Assembly: GCA_947467405.1 (NCBI GenBank)
Contig: CANIIN010000044.1
Span: 1 to 10,990, forward strand
Direction of reading: 5' to 3'
Origin: Betaproteobacteria bacterium
GTDB lineage: Bacteria; Pseudomonadota; Gammaproteobacteria; Burkholderiales; SG8-39
DNA: 10,990 nt
Positions 1 to 6,819 of the stretch are shown piece after piece. The notes beneath the pieces are model-generated. The model saw only the letters and a list, made by a program, of their open reading frames with translations. It made no database searches and was not told where the DNA came from. The stretch's first letter is position 1. Each line of letters begins with the position of its first letter. Both the position numbers and the translations under genes were made by a program.

Positions 1-2
1 GT

Positions 3-176
3 GTTCCAAAAATGAATTGCCTTGAATCCAGCATAACCTCGAAGCCGGATCACAAAGCGTGCCTGAGTTGTCTGATTATTGATGCCAGGAGATCCATGTC
101 GCTTCGCGAATCGCAATGGATGAACGAGTTCCGTCAATCAATAGTGATAATTATAATGTTATTTAATTACTTATAG
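3..176 (+). other. possible short open frame entering from the left edge, unassigned
   Basis: This plus-strand frame is open from the left edge to a TAG at 174-176. It could be the 3' end of a gene convergent with the flagellar operon. Internal starts are an ATG at 12, which would give 54 residues, and an ATG at 96, which would give 26. The second ATG has a good AGGAGA at 87-92. The last residues are hydrophobic (IVIIIMLF), but they come from the AT-rich island and may be a by-product of base composition. The rare codons AGG AGA occur in a row where the ribosome site would lie. I recognise no family, so it may well be non-coding. Confidence 0.15.
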
Positions 177-181
177 CATTT

Positions 182-218
182 TAATTATTGTAAATACTAG
201 CAGTAATTTCAATAATTA
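182..218. repeat. 9-bp perfect inverted repeat in AT-rich island
   Basis: TAATTATTG at 182-190 is the exact reverse complement of CAATAATTA at 210-218, with 19 bp between the arms. It lies inside a strongly AT-rich stretch (about 141-235) that contrasts with the GC-rich genes around it. The arms coincide with the -10 and -35 boxes of the possible leftward promoter listed here, as an operator would. In an AT-rich tract a 9-bp inverted repeat can also arise by chance. Confidence 0.35.
184..212 (-). promoter_or_regulatory. possible sigma70 promoter reading leftward
   Basis: On the minus strand, TTGAAA (212-207) and AATAAT (189-184) are separated by exactly 17 bp. Each box matches the sigma70 consensus at 5 of 6 positions. 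The start point would be near 177, directing transcription out of the left edge, so it would serve a gene beyond the window downstream of fliJ. AT-rich DNA yields such matches easily, so this is a candidate only. Confidence 0.3.
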
Positions 219-246
219 GAGTCCTTTATTCGGCCCTCATTGGACA

Positions 247-280
247 CCAGAAAAGCCCTGAAAATCGATGTTTGACAGGG
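247..280 (-). terminator. weak candidate terminator after fliJ
   Basis: Downstream of fliJ on the minus strand, CCCTG (280-276) can pair with CAGGG (260-256) across a 15-nt loop. It is followed by CTTTTCT. The stem is only 5 bp and the T tract is broken, so this is a poor intrinsic terminator. It is listed because it is the only stem with a T-rich tail that I saw between the fliJ stop and the left edge. Confidence 0.2.
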
Positions 281-338
281 AGTTACGCAAGCTCGACTGA
301 GCACGCCCCCCCCGCCTCCCGGACTCCAGCACAGGTCA

Positions 339-776
339 CTATCTGAGGTTGAACCGTGTGATAGCCAGTTTTTCCATTTCAGACTGCTCTTTTGCGACTT
401 TCTTGCGATAGTCCGATTTCACGGCATTGGTGGCCAAGTGGGTCATCTTGACTCGTTCCGCCTCCAACGCCTGATGTTTTAGCCGCGCCTGGAGCAGTTC
501 CTCCCGCGCCACGACCAGGGTCTCGGACAGTTTTGCCTTCAGGTCCTCAACATGCGCGATGTATCGGCGACAAATCATGTTTTCGCTCATGGTGTGCAGT
601 TGCCCTTCGACAGCTTGCAGGCGCGCCAGATATTCGGCGTGCAATTCATTGAGCCGGACGGCGCTTTTCTCCAGGGCTTCAAGACGTTGCCTTGCCTTGC
701 TCACCGGAGACAGCGCATCGTTGGCACGTGACTGTGCGCGCTTCGCCAACAGGTTCCAGATCTGTAACCGGTTCAT
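339..776 (-). CDS. fliJ: FliJ, flagellar export chaperone/ATPase stalk protein
   Basis: This is a 145-residue, highly charged, almost wholly helical protein. Its heptad-like Leu/Ala pattern from about residue 28 to 140 fits the two-helix coiled coil of FliJ, and its length is typical (about 145-150). In the family FliJ sits in the centre of the FliI hexamer, like the gamma subunit of F-type ATPase, and contacts FlhA. It promotes substrate delivery to the cytoplasmic export gate. FliJ diverges strongly in sequence, so the call rests on size, coiled-coil character and its place directly after fliI. The ATG at 776-774 lies 1 nt past the fliI stop codon, with no clear ribosome site, so translation is probably coupled to fliI. 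It is the last recognisable operon gene before the left edge. Confidence 0.9.
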   Translation of the reverse strand: MNRLQIWNLLAKRAQSRANDALSPVSKARQRLEALEKSAVRLNELHAEYLARLQAVEGQLHTMSENMICRRYIAHVEDLKAKLSETLVVAREELLQARLKHQALEAERVKMTHLATNAVKSDYRKKVAKEQSEMEKLAITRFNLR

Positions 777-777
777 T

Positions 778-2115
778 TCATGCTGCCATCACGTCCGTGA
801 GAGCGCCCAGTGTTTCCGCGTACTCCACCCCCATGTGCATGTCCTGGCGCAGGAAGTGTTCCATCTGGGGTCGTTTGGCGATGGCTTCGTCGAGGTCCGC
901 GTTGGACCCGCTTTCATAGGCGCCCACCTGGATCAGTTCCTCGTTTTGCTGGTAGAGCGTCCAGAGCCGCCTGAAACGATTGGCTGCCTTGAGCGTCTCG
1001 GGCTCCACCAGCGACTGCATGACGCGCGATATCGACCCGGCGAGGTCGATCGCCGGGTAATGCGCAGCATCCGCCAGCGACCGCGACAGCATGACCTGTC
1101 CGTCCAGGGATGCACGCGCAATATCCACGACGGGATCGGAGGGGTCATCGTTCTCCATCAGCACCGTGTAGATTGCCGTTATCGCCCCATGGCCCTTCCT
1201 GCCCACTCCGGCCCGTTCGATGAGATTGGGCAGCAACGCAAACACCGATGGCGGATAGCCCTTGGCGGTTGGCGGCTCGCCAACCGCCAGGCCTATTTCT
1301 CGCTGCGCGTGGGCGACCCGGGTAAGGCTGTCCACGAGCATCAGCACGTTCAGACCGCGATCACGGAAATATTCCGCGATGAGGTGCGTAAGATTGGCGG
1401 CGCGCAAGCGCAGCACAGGTGACACGTTGGCCGGCGCGGCCACCACGACCGATTTGGCCAGCCCCTCAACGCCCAGCGAATCCTTGATAAAGTCGTTGAC
1501 TTCCCGACCGCGCTCGCCGATCAGTCCGATCACCACGACATCCGCCTTGGTGTAGCGTGTCAGCATTCCCATCAGAACGCTCTTGCCTACGCCTGAACCA
1601 GCCATGAGCCCGATACGCTGCCCGCGCCCGATGGTCAGCACGCCGTTGATCGCCTTCACCCCGACATCGAGCACTTGATCGATCGATCCGCGCTCAAGGG
1701 GATTGAGTGCCAGGCCTCTCAAACTCAGCTCATCGGGACATTCCGGGGCCGGTTTGCCGTCCAGGGGAGCACCCCTCGCGTCAATGACGCGGCCCAGCAG
1801 AGCTGGCCCGAGCCGCACCGTCGGTGCACGGCTCAAGACGCGCACCGCTGCGCCCGGACCGATACCGACCGGTTCGCCGAACGGCATCAGATAGGTGGTC
1901 CGATCATTGAACCCGACCACTTCGGCCTCCAGCGGCGCGCCGCCGGGGCTTTCCACCATGCAGAATGCCCCGCTCGGGGCGACAATTCCCTGGGCTTCGA
2001 GGGTGAGGCCAACCATGCGGATCAGCTTTCCACTGTGCTGGGGCGCATCGACCCGCGCCCTCTTCATGGCCGCCTTGGCGGCTTTGGAGAAATCAGGTAT
2101 CAGGTCCGGCTTCAT
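778..2115 (-). CDS. fliI: FliI, flagellum-specific export ATPase
   Basis: FliI is the ATPase of the flagellar type III export apparatus. It forms a cytoplasmic hexamer, with FliH and FliJ, beneath the export gate. Visible motifs, counted from the ATG at 2115 (445 residues, normal length), are: Walker A AGSGVGKS at 172-179; GERGREV with the catalytic Glu at 200-206; Walker B NVLMLVDS at 256-263; GYPPSVFALLPNLIERAG at 286-303; and the C-terminal block from GQVMLSRSLADAAHYPAID at 339 on. An N-terminal beta-barrel domain precedes residue 95 or so. Two ATGs occur 6 bp apart. I chose 2115 because GGTGG (2126-2122) is 6 nt upstream of it but directly abuts the ATG at 2121. The gene overlaps the end of fliH by about 20 bp. 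Every catalytic motif is intact. Confidence 0.98.
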   Translation of the reverse strand: MKPDLIPDFSKAAKAAMKRARVDAPQHSGKLIRMVGLTLEAQGIVAPSGAFCMVESPGGAPLEAEVVGFNDRTTYLMPFGEPVGIGPGAAVRVLSRAPTVRLGPALLGRVIDARGAPLDGKPAPECPDELSLRGLALNPLERGSIDQVLDVGVKAINGVLTIGRGQRIGLMAGSGVGKSVLMGMLTRYTKADVVVIGLIGERGREVNDFIKDSLGVEGLAKSVVVAAPANVSPVLRLRAANLTHLIAEYFRDRGLNVLMLVDSLTRVAHAQREIGLAVGEPPTAKGYPPSVFALLPNLIERAGVGRKGHGAITAIYTVLMENDDPSDPVVDIARASLDGQVMLSRSLADAAHYPAIDLAGSISRVMQSLVEPETLKAANRFRRLWTLYQQNEELIQVGAYESGSNADLDEAIAKRPQMEHFLRQDMHMGVEYAETLGALTDVMAA

Positions 2116-3100
2116 CTTCATCCACCGTGAATGCGTCGGCCTGGAGGGTATGCCCTGTCTTGGACGGAGCCTGCTCCGAGAATTTGTCCAGGGAGGACGG
2201 CGTCTGGAATCGGGTCAAATCATCCTGCGGCATGGTTTGCAGAGATCCGGCGCTGCGATTCAGATGACTATCGGCATGTGCCCCGAGTACCGAGCGCGCC
2301 ATCGCCTCGAGACGGTTCTCGATGAAGTCCTCGATGGCCCCTCCGGACATCTCGAGCTTGACGCTGCCGCGCGACAGTGACGCATCCCGCACCAGTACCA
2401 TGAGGTCGGATAACTCCCCGTCGATCAGGGAGAACTTTTCCAGGTCCTCAGGATTCAATCTGACGGTGACCCGCTCTCCGGGGTGCTCAATTTCCAGCAG
2501 CGCATTCTCGACCAGACGACGGATGGCTTGTCCGGACTGGTTGAGTTCTCCGCGAATCAGTTGTTCCGCAATGTGGATGGCGAGGCTCTCCAGCGGCACA
2601 AAGAACGCCCGGGGGTCGGCCAGCGATTCATTGAGCGCCGCAAGAAACTCCCTCACGCCGTTCTTTTCCAATTCGATCGCCTTGCGTGCTTCCTCACGAC
2701 CGACCGCCGTTCCCGCAGCCAGGCCGCGCTCGTATTCCTGACGCAAACTCTCCTCATCGAGAATGGACGGCGCACGCACCATATCTTGAGCCGCCGGATG
2801 GCTTGGTTGATCCTCGGCGCCCGCAAGTTGGGCCAAACGCGCTGATTCACCATCACTCCCGCCGGATGATGAACCATCCTTGTCAGACCAGGCGTTCGAT
2901 GCGCCCTGCCCCGATACAACGGCACCGGGGTCCGGATAGACCGGAACCTGCGATTCAATGAAGTCGGCTCTGATTAAAGGATCGCTTCCCGAAAACGAGT
3001 TGTCCTCCGAACCTGCCCGATTGAGGAGGGCATCCGGCTGCCATTTCGTGGCGGCCAGCGATATCCTGGCTACCGGTTTAGACAAAATCGTCCCCGCCAC
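2093..3100 (-). CDS. fliH: FliH, flagellar export ATPase regulator
   Basis: FliH is the peripheral stalk of the flagellar export apparatus: it dimerises, binds FliI and restrains its ATPase activity. The sequence shows a disordered, Ser/Gly/Asp-rich N-terminal half, then the family's glycine-spaced helix motif (G126, G130 and G134 as GxxxGxxxG). The conserved FliI-binding C-terminal domain covers about residues 150-272 (ESLAIHIAEQLIRGEL, VRLNPEDLEKF, GSVKLEMSGGAIEDFIENRL). At 335 residues it is long for the family, mostly because of the N-terminal half and an acidic tail of about 60 residues after the domain. The start is uncertain. The frame can begin at a GTG (3100, 23-bp overlap with fliG, poor ribosome site) or a TTG at 3085, which has GGGG 5 nt upstream and an 8-bp overlap. 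The tail overlaps the fliI start. Confidence 0.93.
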   Translation of the reverse strand: MAGTILSKPVARISLAATKWQPDALLNRAGSEDNSFSGSDPLIRADFIESQVPVYPDPGAVVSGQGASNAWSDKDGSSSGGSDGESARLAQLAGAEDQPSHPAAQDMVRAPSILDEESLRQEYERGLAAGTAVGREEARKAIELEKNGVREFLAALNESLADPRAFFVPLESLAIHIAEQLIRGELNQSGQAIRRLVENALLEIEHPGERVTVRLNPEDLEKFSLIDGELSDLMVLVRDASLSRGSVKLEMSGGAIEDFIENRLEAMARSVLGAHADSHLNRSAGSLQTMPQDDLTRFQTPSSLDKFSEQAPSKTGHTLQADAFTVDEDEAGPDT

Positions 3101-4169
3101 CCGCCAGCACGATATCGCCCGTATCAGCCAGCTTGCGTGCTATGCGCATGATCTGTTTCTGCGCTTCTTCGACATCCGCAAGGCGCATCGGGCCCTTGGC
3201 CTCCATGTCGTCAATGAACATCGACCTGGCACGCGCAGACATGTTATCGAAGAACTTGCTCTTCACCCCTTCGTCCGCCCCCTTGAGACCGACCATCAGG
3301 AGGTCAGGCTCAACAGTCCGCATGATGGTCTGAATGGTGCGATTGTCACAGGTCACCAGATTGTCGAACGTGAACATGTTGTCCTGGATCTTCTGCGCAA
3401 TCTCCGGATCAAGGGTCGTGACGCCAGACATGATGCCCGCCAGCGGGCTGGTCTTGGTGAAGTTGAGGATTTTTGCAGCCGCCTTGACGCCGCCCAGACT
3501 CGACGAGGCGCTGGAGGAATTCGAAGAAAACTGCTTGTTCATGATCTGCTCCAGCTCCTTCATCGCCGAAGGAGGAACCGTGTCCAGGGTAGCAACCCTC
3601 GAGACGATTTCAGGCCGCGATTCCGGCGGGAGAAAATTCAACACGTCCGCTGCGACATCCGGCTCGAGAACAGAAAGGATGATCGCCACGACCTGGGGAT
3701 GCTCGCTACGGATCATGTCGGCGATGGAACGGGCATCCATCCAGCGCAGAATGTCCAGCCCTCGACTTGACGAGCCCGGCAGGATCCGGCCCAGCACAGA
3801 GGCCGCCTTATCCTTGCCGAGGGCCCGCTGCAGAACTGTCTCCACATATTCATGGACGCCCAGGCCGAGGTTGGTCTGTTGCTTGATCGTCGAGATGAAC
3901 TCATCGAGCACGGCACTGATCGCTTCCTGAGACAAGTCTGCAACCGACACCATCGCGGCCCCGAGAGGCTGGACTTCCTTGGGATTCAGGTAGCTGATGA
4001 TGTTGGCAGCCTCCTGCTCACCCAGCAGAAGCATGAGCACGGCAGCTCGCTGCATGTTGGTGAGCTGCTCCAGTTCGACCCGTAGCTCTTCACTCACCGG
4101 CTCTTCTGCGCCAGGCTTGGCATCCTTCGCCTTTGCCTTGTCGGAATCTTCGATTTTCTTCTCGGCCAC
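3078..4169 (-). CDS. fliG: FliG, flagellar motor switch/rotor protein
   Basis: FliG is the rotor protein on the cytoplasmic face of the MS ring. It joins FliF to FliM and receives torque from MotA. Counted from the GTG at 4169 (363 residues): the N-terminal FliF-binding domain starts at LTNMQRAAVLMLL (36-48); the EHPQ motif of the middle domain is at 156-159; a Ser-rich linker spans 215-229. The C-terminal torque domain keeps the charged residues equivalent to E. coli K264, R281 and D288/D289 (here K296, R313, D320/D321). The upstream ATG at 4205 has no ribosome site and abuts a hairpin, whereas this GTG has AGGTG 5 nt upstream. Even so, about 35 charged, low-complexity residues precede the conserved domain. 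The fliF-fliG gap is unusually wide for this operon. Confidence 0.96.
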   Translation of the reverse strand: MAEKKIEDSDKAKAKDAKPGAEEPVSEELRVELEQLTNMQRAAVLMLLLGEQEAANIISYLNPKEVQPLGAAMVSVADLSQEAISAVLDEFISTIKQQTNLGLGVHEYVETVLQRALGKDKAASVLGRILPGSSSRGLDILRWMDARSIADMIRSEHPQVVAIILSVLEPDVAADVLNFLPPESRPEIVSRVATLDTVPPSAMKELEQIMNKQFSSNSSSASSSLGGVKAAAKILNFTKTSPLAGIMSGVTTLDPEIAQKIQDNMFTFDNLVTCDNRTIQTIMRTVEPDLLMVGLKGADEGVKSKFFDNMSARARSMFIDDMEAKGPMRLADVEEAQKQIMRIARKLADTGDIVLAGGGDDFV

Positions 4170-4174
4170 TGTTT

Positions 4175-4179
4175 CACCT
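4175..4179 (-). promoter_or_regulatory. ribosome binding site deciding the fliG start
   Basis: AGGTG on the minus strand (4179-4175) stands 5 nt upstream of a GTG at 4169-4167, in frame with fliG. The alternative ATG at 4205 is preceded by the 3' arm of a stem-loop (CACCCTGA) and no purine-rich site. Confidence 0.55.
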
Positions 4180-4205
4180 GCCTGTATTGCGATCGATCGT
4201 GCCAT

Positions 4206-4230
4206 TCAGGGTGGCTGCGACGCACCCTGA
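4206..4230 (-). repeat. stem-loop just upstream of fliG
   Basis: TCAGGGTG (4206-4213) and CACCCTGA (4223-4230) are perfect 8-bp complements around a 9-nt loop. The mRNA would fold here just before fliG. No T tract follows, so it does not look like an intrinsic terminator. If the ATG at 4205 is used, the hairpin covers its ribosome site. If the GTG at 4169 is used, it lies in the leader. Confidence 0.6.
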
Positions 4231-4317
4231 GTCTTTGGTCACCGGCATCCTCGCCCGTGCCACCTGTCATCATCGTTGTTCGCCGACTTGAGCGCGGCGA
4301 GGGCAAGCCCGAGCCAA

Positions 4318-4424
4318 TCAACCAGGGAAACGCTGATCAAGTCCCGAGAATGAAAACGTCCGGACAAGCTTCCCTCTGAAGCGCGGGATGGGCAAGGGGG
4401 CTTGCCCCCTTGTTCAGCGAATCC
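4318..4424 (-). repeat. dispersed repeat, copy A (fliF-fliG intergenic)
   Basis: Read on the minus strand from 4424, this segment aligns with plus-strand 8584-8690. Both open with GGATTC(G/A)CTGAAC, then a GC-rich palindromic core ending GCCCCCTTGC. They continue in register, with gaps, to a shared tail (ACTTGATCAGCG in A, GCTTGACCGGCG in B). About 34 of the first 42 positions agree by eye, with a weaker match after that. The copies are about 107 bp each and lie in opposite orientations 4 kb apart in two separate intergenic regions. This suggests a small interspersed repeat family of the REP or MITE kind. No transposase lies nearby, and no target-site duplication was identified. Confidence 0.65.
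4393..4412. repeat. perfect 9-bp-arm palindrome within repeat A
   Basis: CAAGGGGGC (4393-4401) and GCCCCCTTG (4404-4412) are exact reverse complements with a 2-bp TT spacer. In RNA this gives a very stable GC-rich hairpin between fliF and fliG. No T run follows on the minus strand, so it is more likely an mRNA-stability or processing element than a terminator. The matching arm in copy B has decayed (GAGGAGGC). Confidence 0.7.
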
Positions 4425-4445
4425 CCCCAAGCCGATCCAGCTGAT

Positions 4446-6314
4446 TTACCCGGCCATGTCCCGCTTGATCATATTCTTCAACACGTTGGCCACACGCCCC
4501 GAATCTTCCTGCACCAGCATGCGGATCAGCGCCACCTTGTCATCGTATGTGTTCGCGGTGTCGAGCATATCAGCCGAAATACTCGATTTCTTCGGCGCAG
4601 CCGATTTTTTCAACCGATCCTTGAAGTCCTCGAGCGACTCACCTTCGACCATGGTCATGCCAGCTTCGTCAACTTCACCTTCGCCGAAGGACTTCTCGGC
4701 ACCAGCCCCAGTCCCGGTCTGACCCGGGGCTGACAACGCCAGCCCGGCAGCATGGCCCGCATGGCCCGGAAGATAGGAACTGACCACAGGCTTGACCACC
4801 GTCAACAAGATGACGATCAGGATCAGGCCCGCCAAAGCCACTTTCATTCCGTTGACGGTGACGTCATTCTCATACCATGCAGTACCGGTTTCCGTCACGG
4901 TTTGTGATTCGAACTTCGCAGCCATCAGGTTGACGACATCGCCCCTGTCCTCGTTGAAACCGACCACGCCCTTGACCAAACCCGAGAAACGGTCCATCTC
5001 GTCCGGCGTAAACCCTGCTGCAGCGCCACCGGGTGCCGCGCCCTTGGCTGCTGCGCCGTCCTTGCCAGCCGCGGAAGAGCGCTCCTTGATCACAACGGCG
5101 ACCGACACTCGATCGATGCCGCCCTGGGAATTCTTGATATGCCTGACAGACTTGTCCAGTTCGTAGTTGCGGGTCGTCTTGCTGCTCAAGGGGCCATTGC
5201 CTTTCGCGCCCTTGCTCTCGTCGGTCGGCTTGGTATCGGACGTGGCGGTGGCATCAGCAGGTGCCTTGTTGGCCAGAGAGCCCGGAACCCCACCCGACTC
5301 TGCTGTCGAAGAGGCGCGCTCTTCGGACAACGCTTCGGAGCGGGTCTTGGGGCCCTCTTTCTTGGTGTCATAGTCTTCCGTCGCTGTCTCGACCTGAGTG
5401 AAGTTCATCACCAGGTCGACCTGGGCTCGCACGTTTCCCTCCCCTAATACCGGTTCCAGCAGCTGGATGATACGGTTGCGATAAAGCTCCTCGGCCTGAT
5501 TCTTGTGTTCTGCCTGCAGGGTGGTCAGTCCCAGCGCGCCTTGCGAGGGTCCCCTGGAAATGAGGTTCCCGAGATTATCGACCACGGAGACGTCCGAGGC
5601 CGCGAGGTAAGGGACGCTGGATGCCACCAGATGCACGATCGCCTGAACCTGATTGGGCGATACCAACCGTCCGCCGAAGGGTGTCACGATCACCGATGCC
5701 TTGACCGGCGTCTGTTCGCGTGCAAACGCGCTTTGCTTGGGCTGAGCCAGATGAACCCGGGCGTTCTGGATGGTCCCGATCTGGGTGATGCTCTTGGCCA
5801 ACTCCTGCTCAATGGCAGCCCCGTAGCGCGCCTGCTCCATGAACTGACTCGTCGTCAGGGCCGACTGATCCTTCAGCGACTCCAGGATGCCGCGCCCCTG
5901 ATTGCGCGGAATGCCCTGGGATGCAAGCAGGATGCGCGCTTCGTGGTAGCGGCCCGAGGGCACCATCAACTGGCCCGAGGTGATGTCGACCTTGGCATTG
6001 TAATTGGCCGTCTTGAGCGCATCGAGCGCGGACTGCTGGTCGGCCTCGGCCATGCCGGGAAATACCGCACGGTACGGCGCCTCTTGAGTCCAGGAATAGA
6101 TAGCCGCGAAAAATACCAAAGCGATCAGCACGAAGATAGCCGGCATCGCCTTGCGAACGGCCGGCTGTCTAAATACCTCCGTCATGGAGGACAGCACACC
6201 GACCTGCGTACCGCGTACCGCAGGAAAGCCTGCGCCAGTCAGTGCTGGCAGACCCTGCCCGGATGTGGCGAGCGGGGTCATTGCCGGCGCCAGTGCTTGT
6301 TCAGTCATGGCCAT
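4446..6314 (-). CDS. fliF: FliF, flagellar MS-ring protein
   Basis: FliF forms the MS ring in the inner membrane, the base of the flagellum, housing the export gate and anchoring FliG. Counted from the ATG at 6314 (622 residues): a cytoplasmic N-terminus of about 55 residues; TM1 at about 56-76 (AIFVLIALVFFAAIYSW); periplasmic ring-building domains starting with FPGM near 85, including LLASQGIP near 129 and the block around VRVHLAQPKQSAF-like residues near 186-198; low-complexity Ala/Gly/Lys stretches near 352-375 and 413-435; and TM2 at about 490-511. A C-terminal FliG-binding tail lies near 591-616 (KVALIRMLVQEDSGRVANVL). Possible starts are TTG 6320, ATG 6314 and ATG 6308. None has a strong ribosome site, and GGAA lies upstream. 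Length and layout are normal. Confidence 0.97.
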   Translation of the reverse strand: MAMTEQALAPAMTPLATSGQGLPALTGAGFPAVRGTQVGVLSSMTEVFRQPAVRKAMPAIFVLIALVFFAAIYSWTQEAPYRAVFPGMAEADQQSALDALKTANYNAKVDITSGQLMVPSGRYHEARILLASQGIPRNQGRGILESLKDQSALTTSQFMEQARYGAAIEQELAKSITQIGTIQNARVHLAQPKQSAFAREQTPVKASVIVTPFGGRLVSPNQVQAIVHLVASSVPYLAASDVSVVDNLGNLISRGPSQGALGLTTLQAEHKNQAEELYRNRIIQLLEPVLGEGNVRAQVDLVMNFTQVETATEDYDTKKEGPKTRSEALSEERASSTAESGGVPGSLANKAPADATATSDTKPTDESKGAKGNGPLSSKTTRNYELDKSVRHIKNSQGGIDRVSVAVVIKERSSAAGKDGAAAKGAAPGGAAAGFTPDEMDRFSGLVKGVVGFNEDRGDVVNLMAAKFESQTVTETGTAWYENDVTVNGMKVALAGLILIVILLTVVKPVVSSYLPGHAGHAAGLALSAPGQTGTGAGAEKSFGEGEVDEAGMTMVEGESLEDFKDRLKKSAAPKKSSISADMLDTANTYDDKVALIRMLVQEDSGRVANVLKNMIKRDMAG

Positions 6315-6379
6315 AATCAATCAGTTCCAGGTTCGGTTGAATTCAGATCGGCGTTTCCGGGTTGCCTCGACCCGATTTT

Positions 6380-6406
6380 GATATCGACTTGCAAGGGATA
6401 TCGACT
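6380..6406. repeat. 10-bp direct repeat, 17-bp period, fliE-fliF gap
   Basis: GATATCGACT occurs at 6380-6389 and again at 6397-6406, with 7 bp between copies. It lies in the 131-bp gap between the fliE stop and the fliF start. Each copy contains the palindrome GATATC. The gap has no other recognisable element, and I see no sigma54 box in it. Tandem sites like these could bind a protein, or could be a small chance duplication. Confidence 0.45.
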
Positions 6407-6445
6407 GTCAGGAGAGGCAGCGTTCATTCTGGCAGGACGTCGCCA

Positions 6446-6805
6446 CTACACCGGCATGTTCTTGATGTCTTCGTAAGCGCGCATGACCTTGTTACGAATC
6501 TGCAATGTGGCCTCAAAAGCCATCGAGGACTTCTGCATGGCAAGCATCACGTCGGTCAGCGGAACGTCTTTTCCCTGCTCGAACGCCGTTGCCAGCGCTT
6601 CGGCGTTCTGTTGCAAATCGCTGACCGAATTGACCGCTCCCTTGACCATCTCCCCGAAACCGGTCTTGCCGGCAGGAGTCAGAGACCGGATTCCGCCATC
6701 GATCGGCGAATTCTCAGTGCCAGATACCGACTTGGCCTGCGACTCGAACGCCCGTATCTGGCTGAGTATGGACTGCATGTTGGCGGCATGGACTTTGTCT
6801 ATCAT
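6446..6805 (-). CDS. fliE: FliE, MS-ring/rod junction protein
   Basis: FliE is the first axial protein exported and links the MS ring and export gate to the proximal rod in the periplasm. The product is 119 residues, slightly longer than the usual 100-110. It has a variable N-terminal helix (MIDKVHAANMQSILSQIRAF), a Gly/Pro-containing middle and the hallmark C-terminal block at 85-115 (DVMLAMQKSSMAFEATLQI, then RNKVMRAYEDI). No signal peptide is expected, since it leaves by the flagellar type III route. The ATG at 6805 has a strong AGGAGA (6816-6811) 5 nt upstream. The gene begins 14 nt after the regulator stop codon, so the two are almost certainly co-transcribed. Confidence 0.96.
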   Translation of the reverse strand: MIDKVHAANMQSILSQIRAFESQAKSVSGTENSPIDGGIRSLTPAGKTGFGEMVKGAVNSVSDLQQNAEALATAFEQGKDVPLTDVMLAMQKSSMAFEATLQIRNKVMRAYEDIKNMPV

Positions 6806-6819
6806 GATCGTCTCCTTTT

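Noticed and set aside
722..737. TGGCAC on the plus strand in fliJ as a sigma54 promoter
   Set aside because: The -12 region (TGTGC) departs from TTGCW, and it would drive antisense transcription of fliJ.
559..1422. Long plus-strand open frame (287 residues) opposite fliJ and fliI
   Set aside because: It is an antisense shadow of two strongly conserved genes; its translation is Arg/His/Cys-rich and matches no family.
2958..3770. Plus-strand open frame of 270 residues opposite fliG and fliH
   Set aside because: Antisense shadow of conserved FliG/FliH codons; composition is that of a GC-rich shadow frame.
4393..4412. Palindrome read as a Rho-independent terminator for fliF
   Set aside because: No T tract follows on either strand, and the genes downstream belong to the same operon.
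4239..4430. Minus-strand frame of 63 residues in the fliF-fliG gap
   Set aside because: Most of it is translation of the dispersed repeat; it shares only repeat-derived peptides with a frame over copy B, so it is not evidence of a gene.
5505..6476. Plus-strand open frame of 323 residues opposite fliF
   Set aside because: Antisense shadow; it has no ribosome site or recognisable domain, while FliF on the other strand is unambiguous.
6712..6723. TGGCAC on the minus strand inside fliE, as a second sigma54 promoter
   Set aside because: The -12 position reads ATTCG rather than TTGCW, and it lies within coding sequence.
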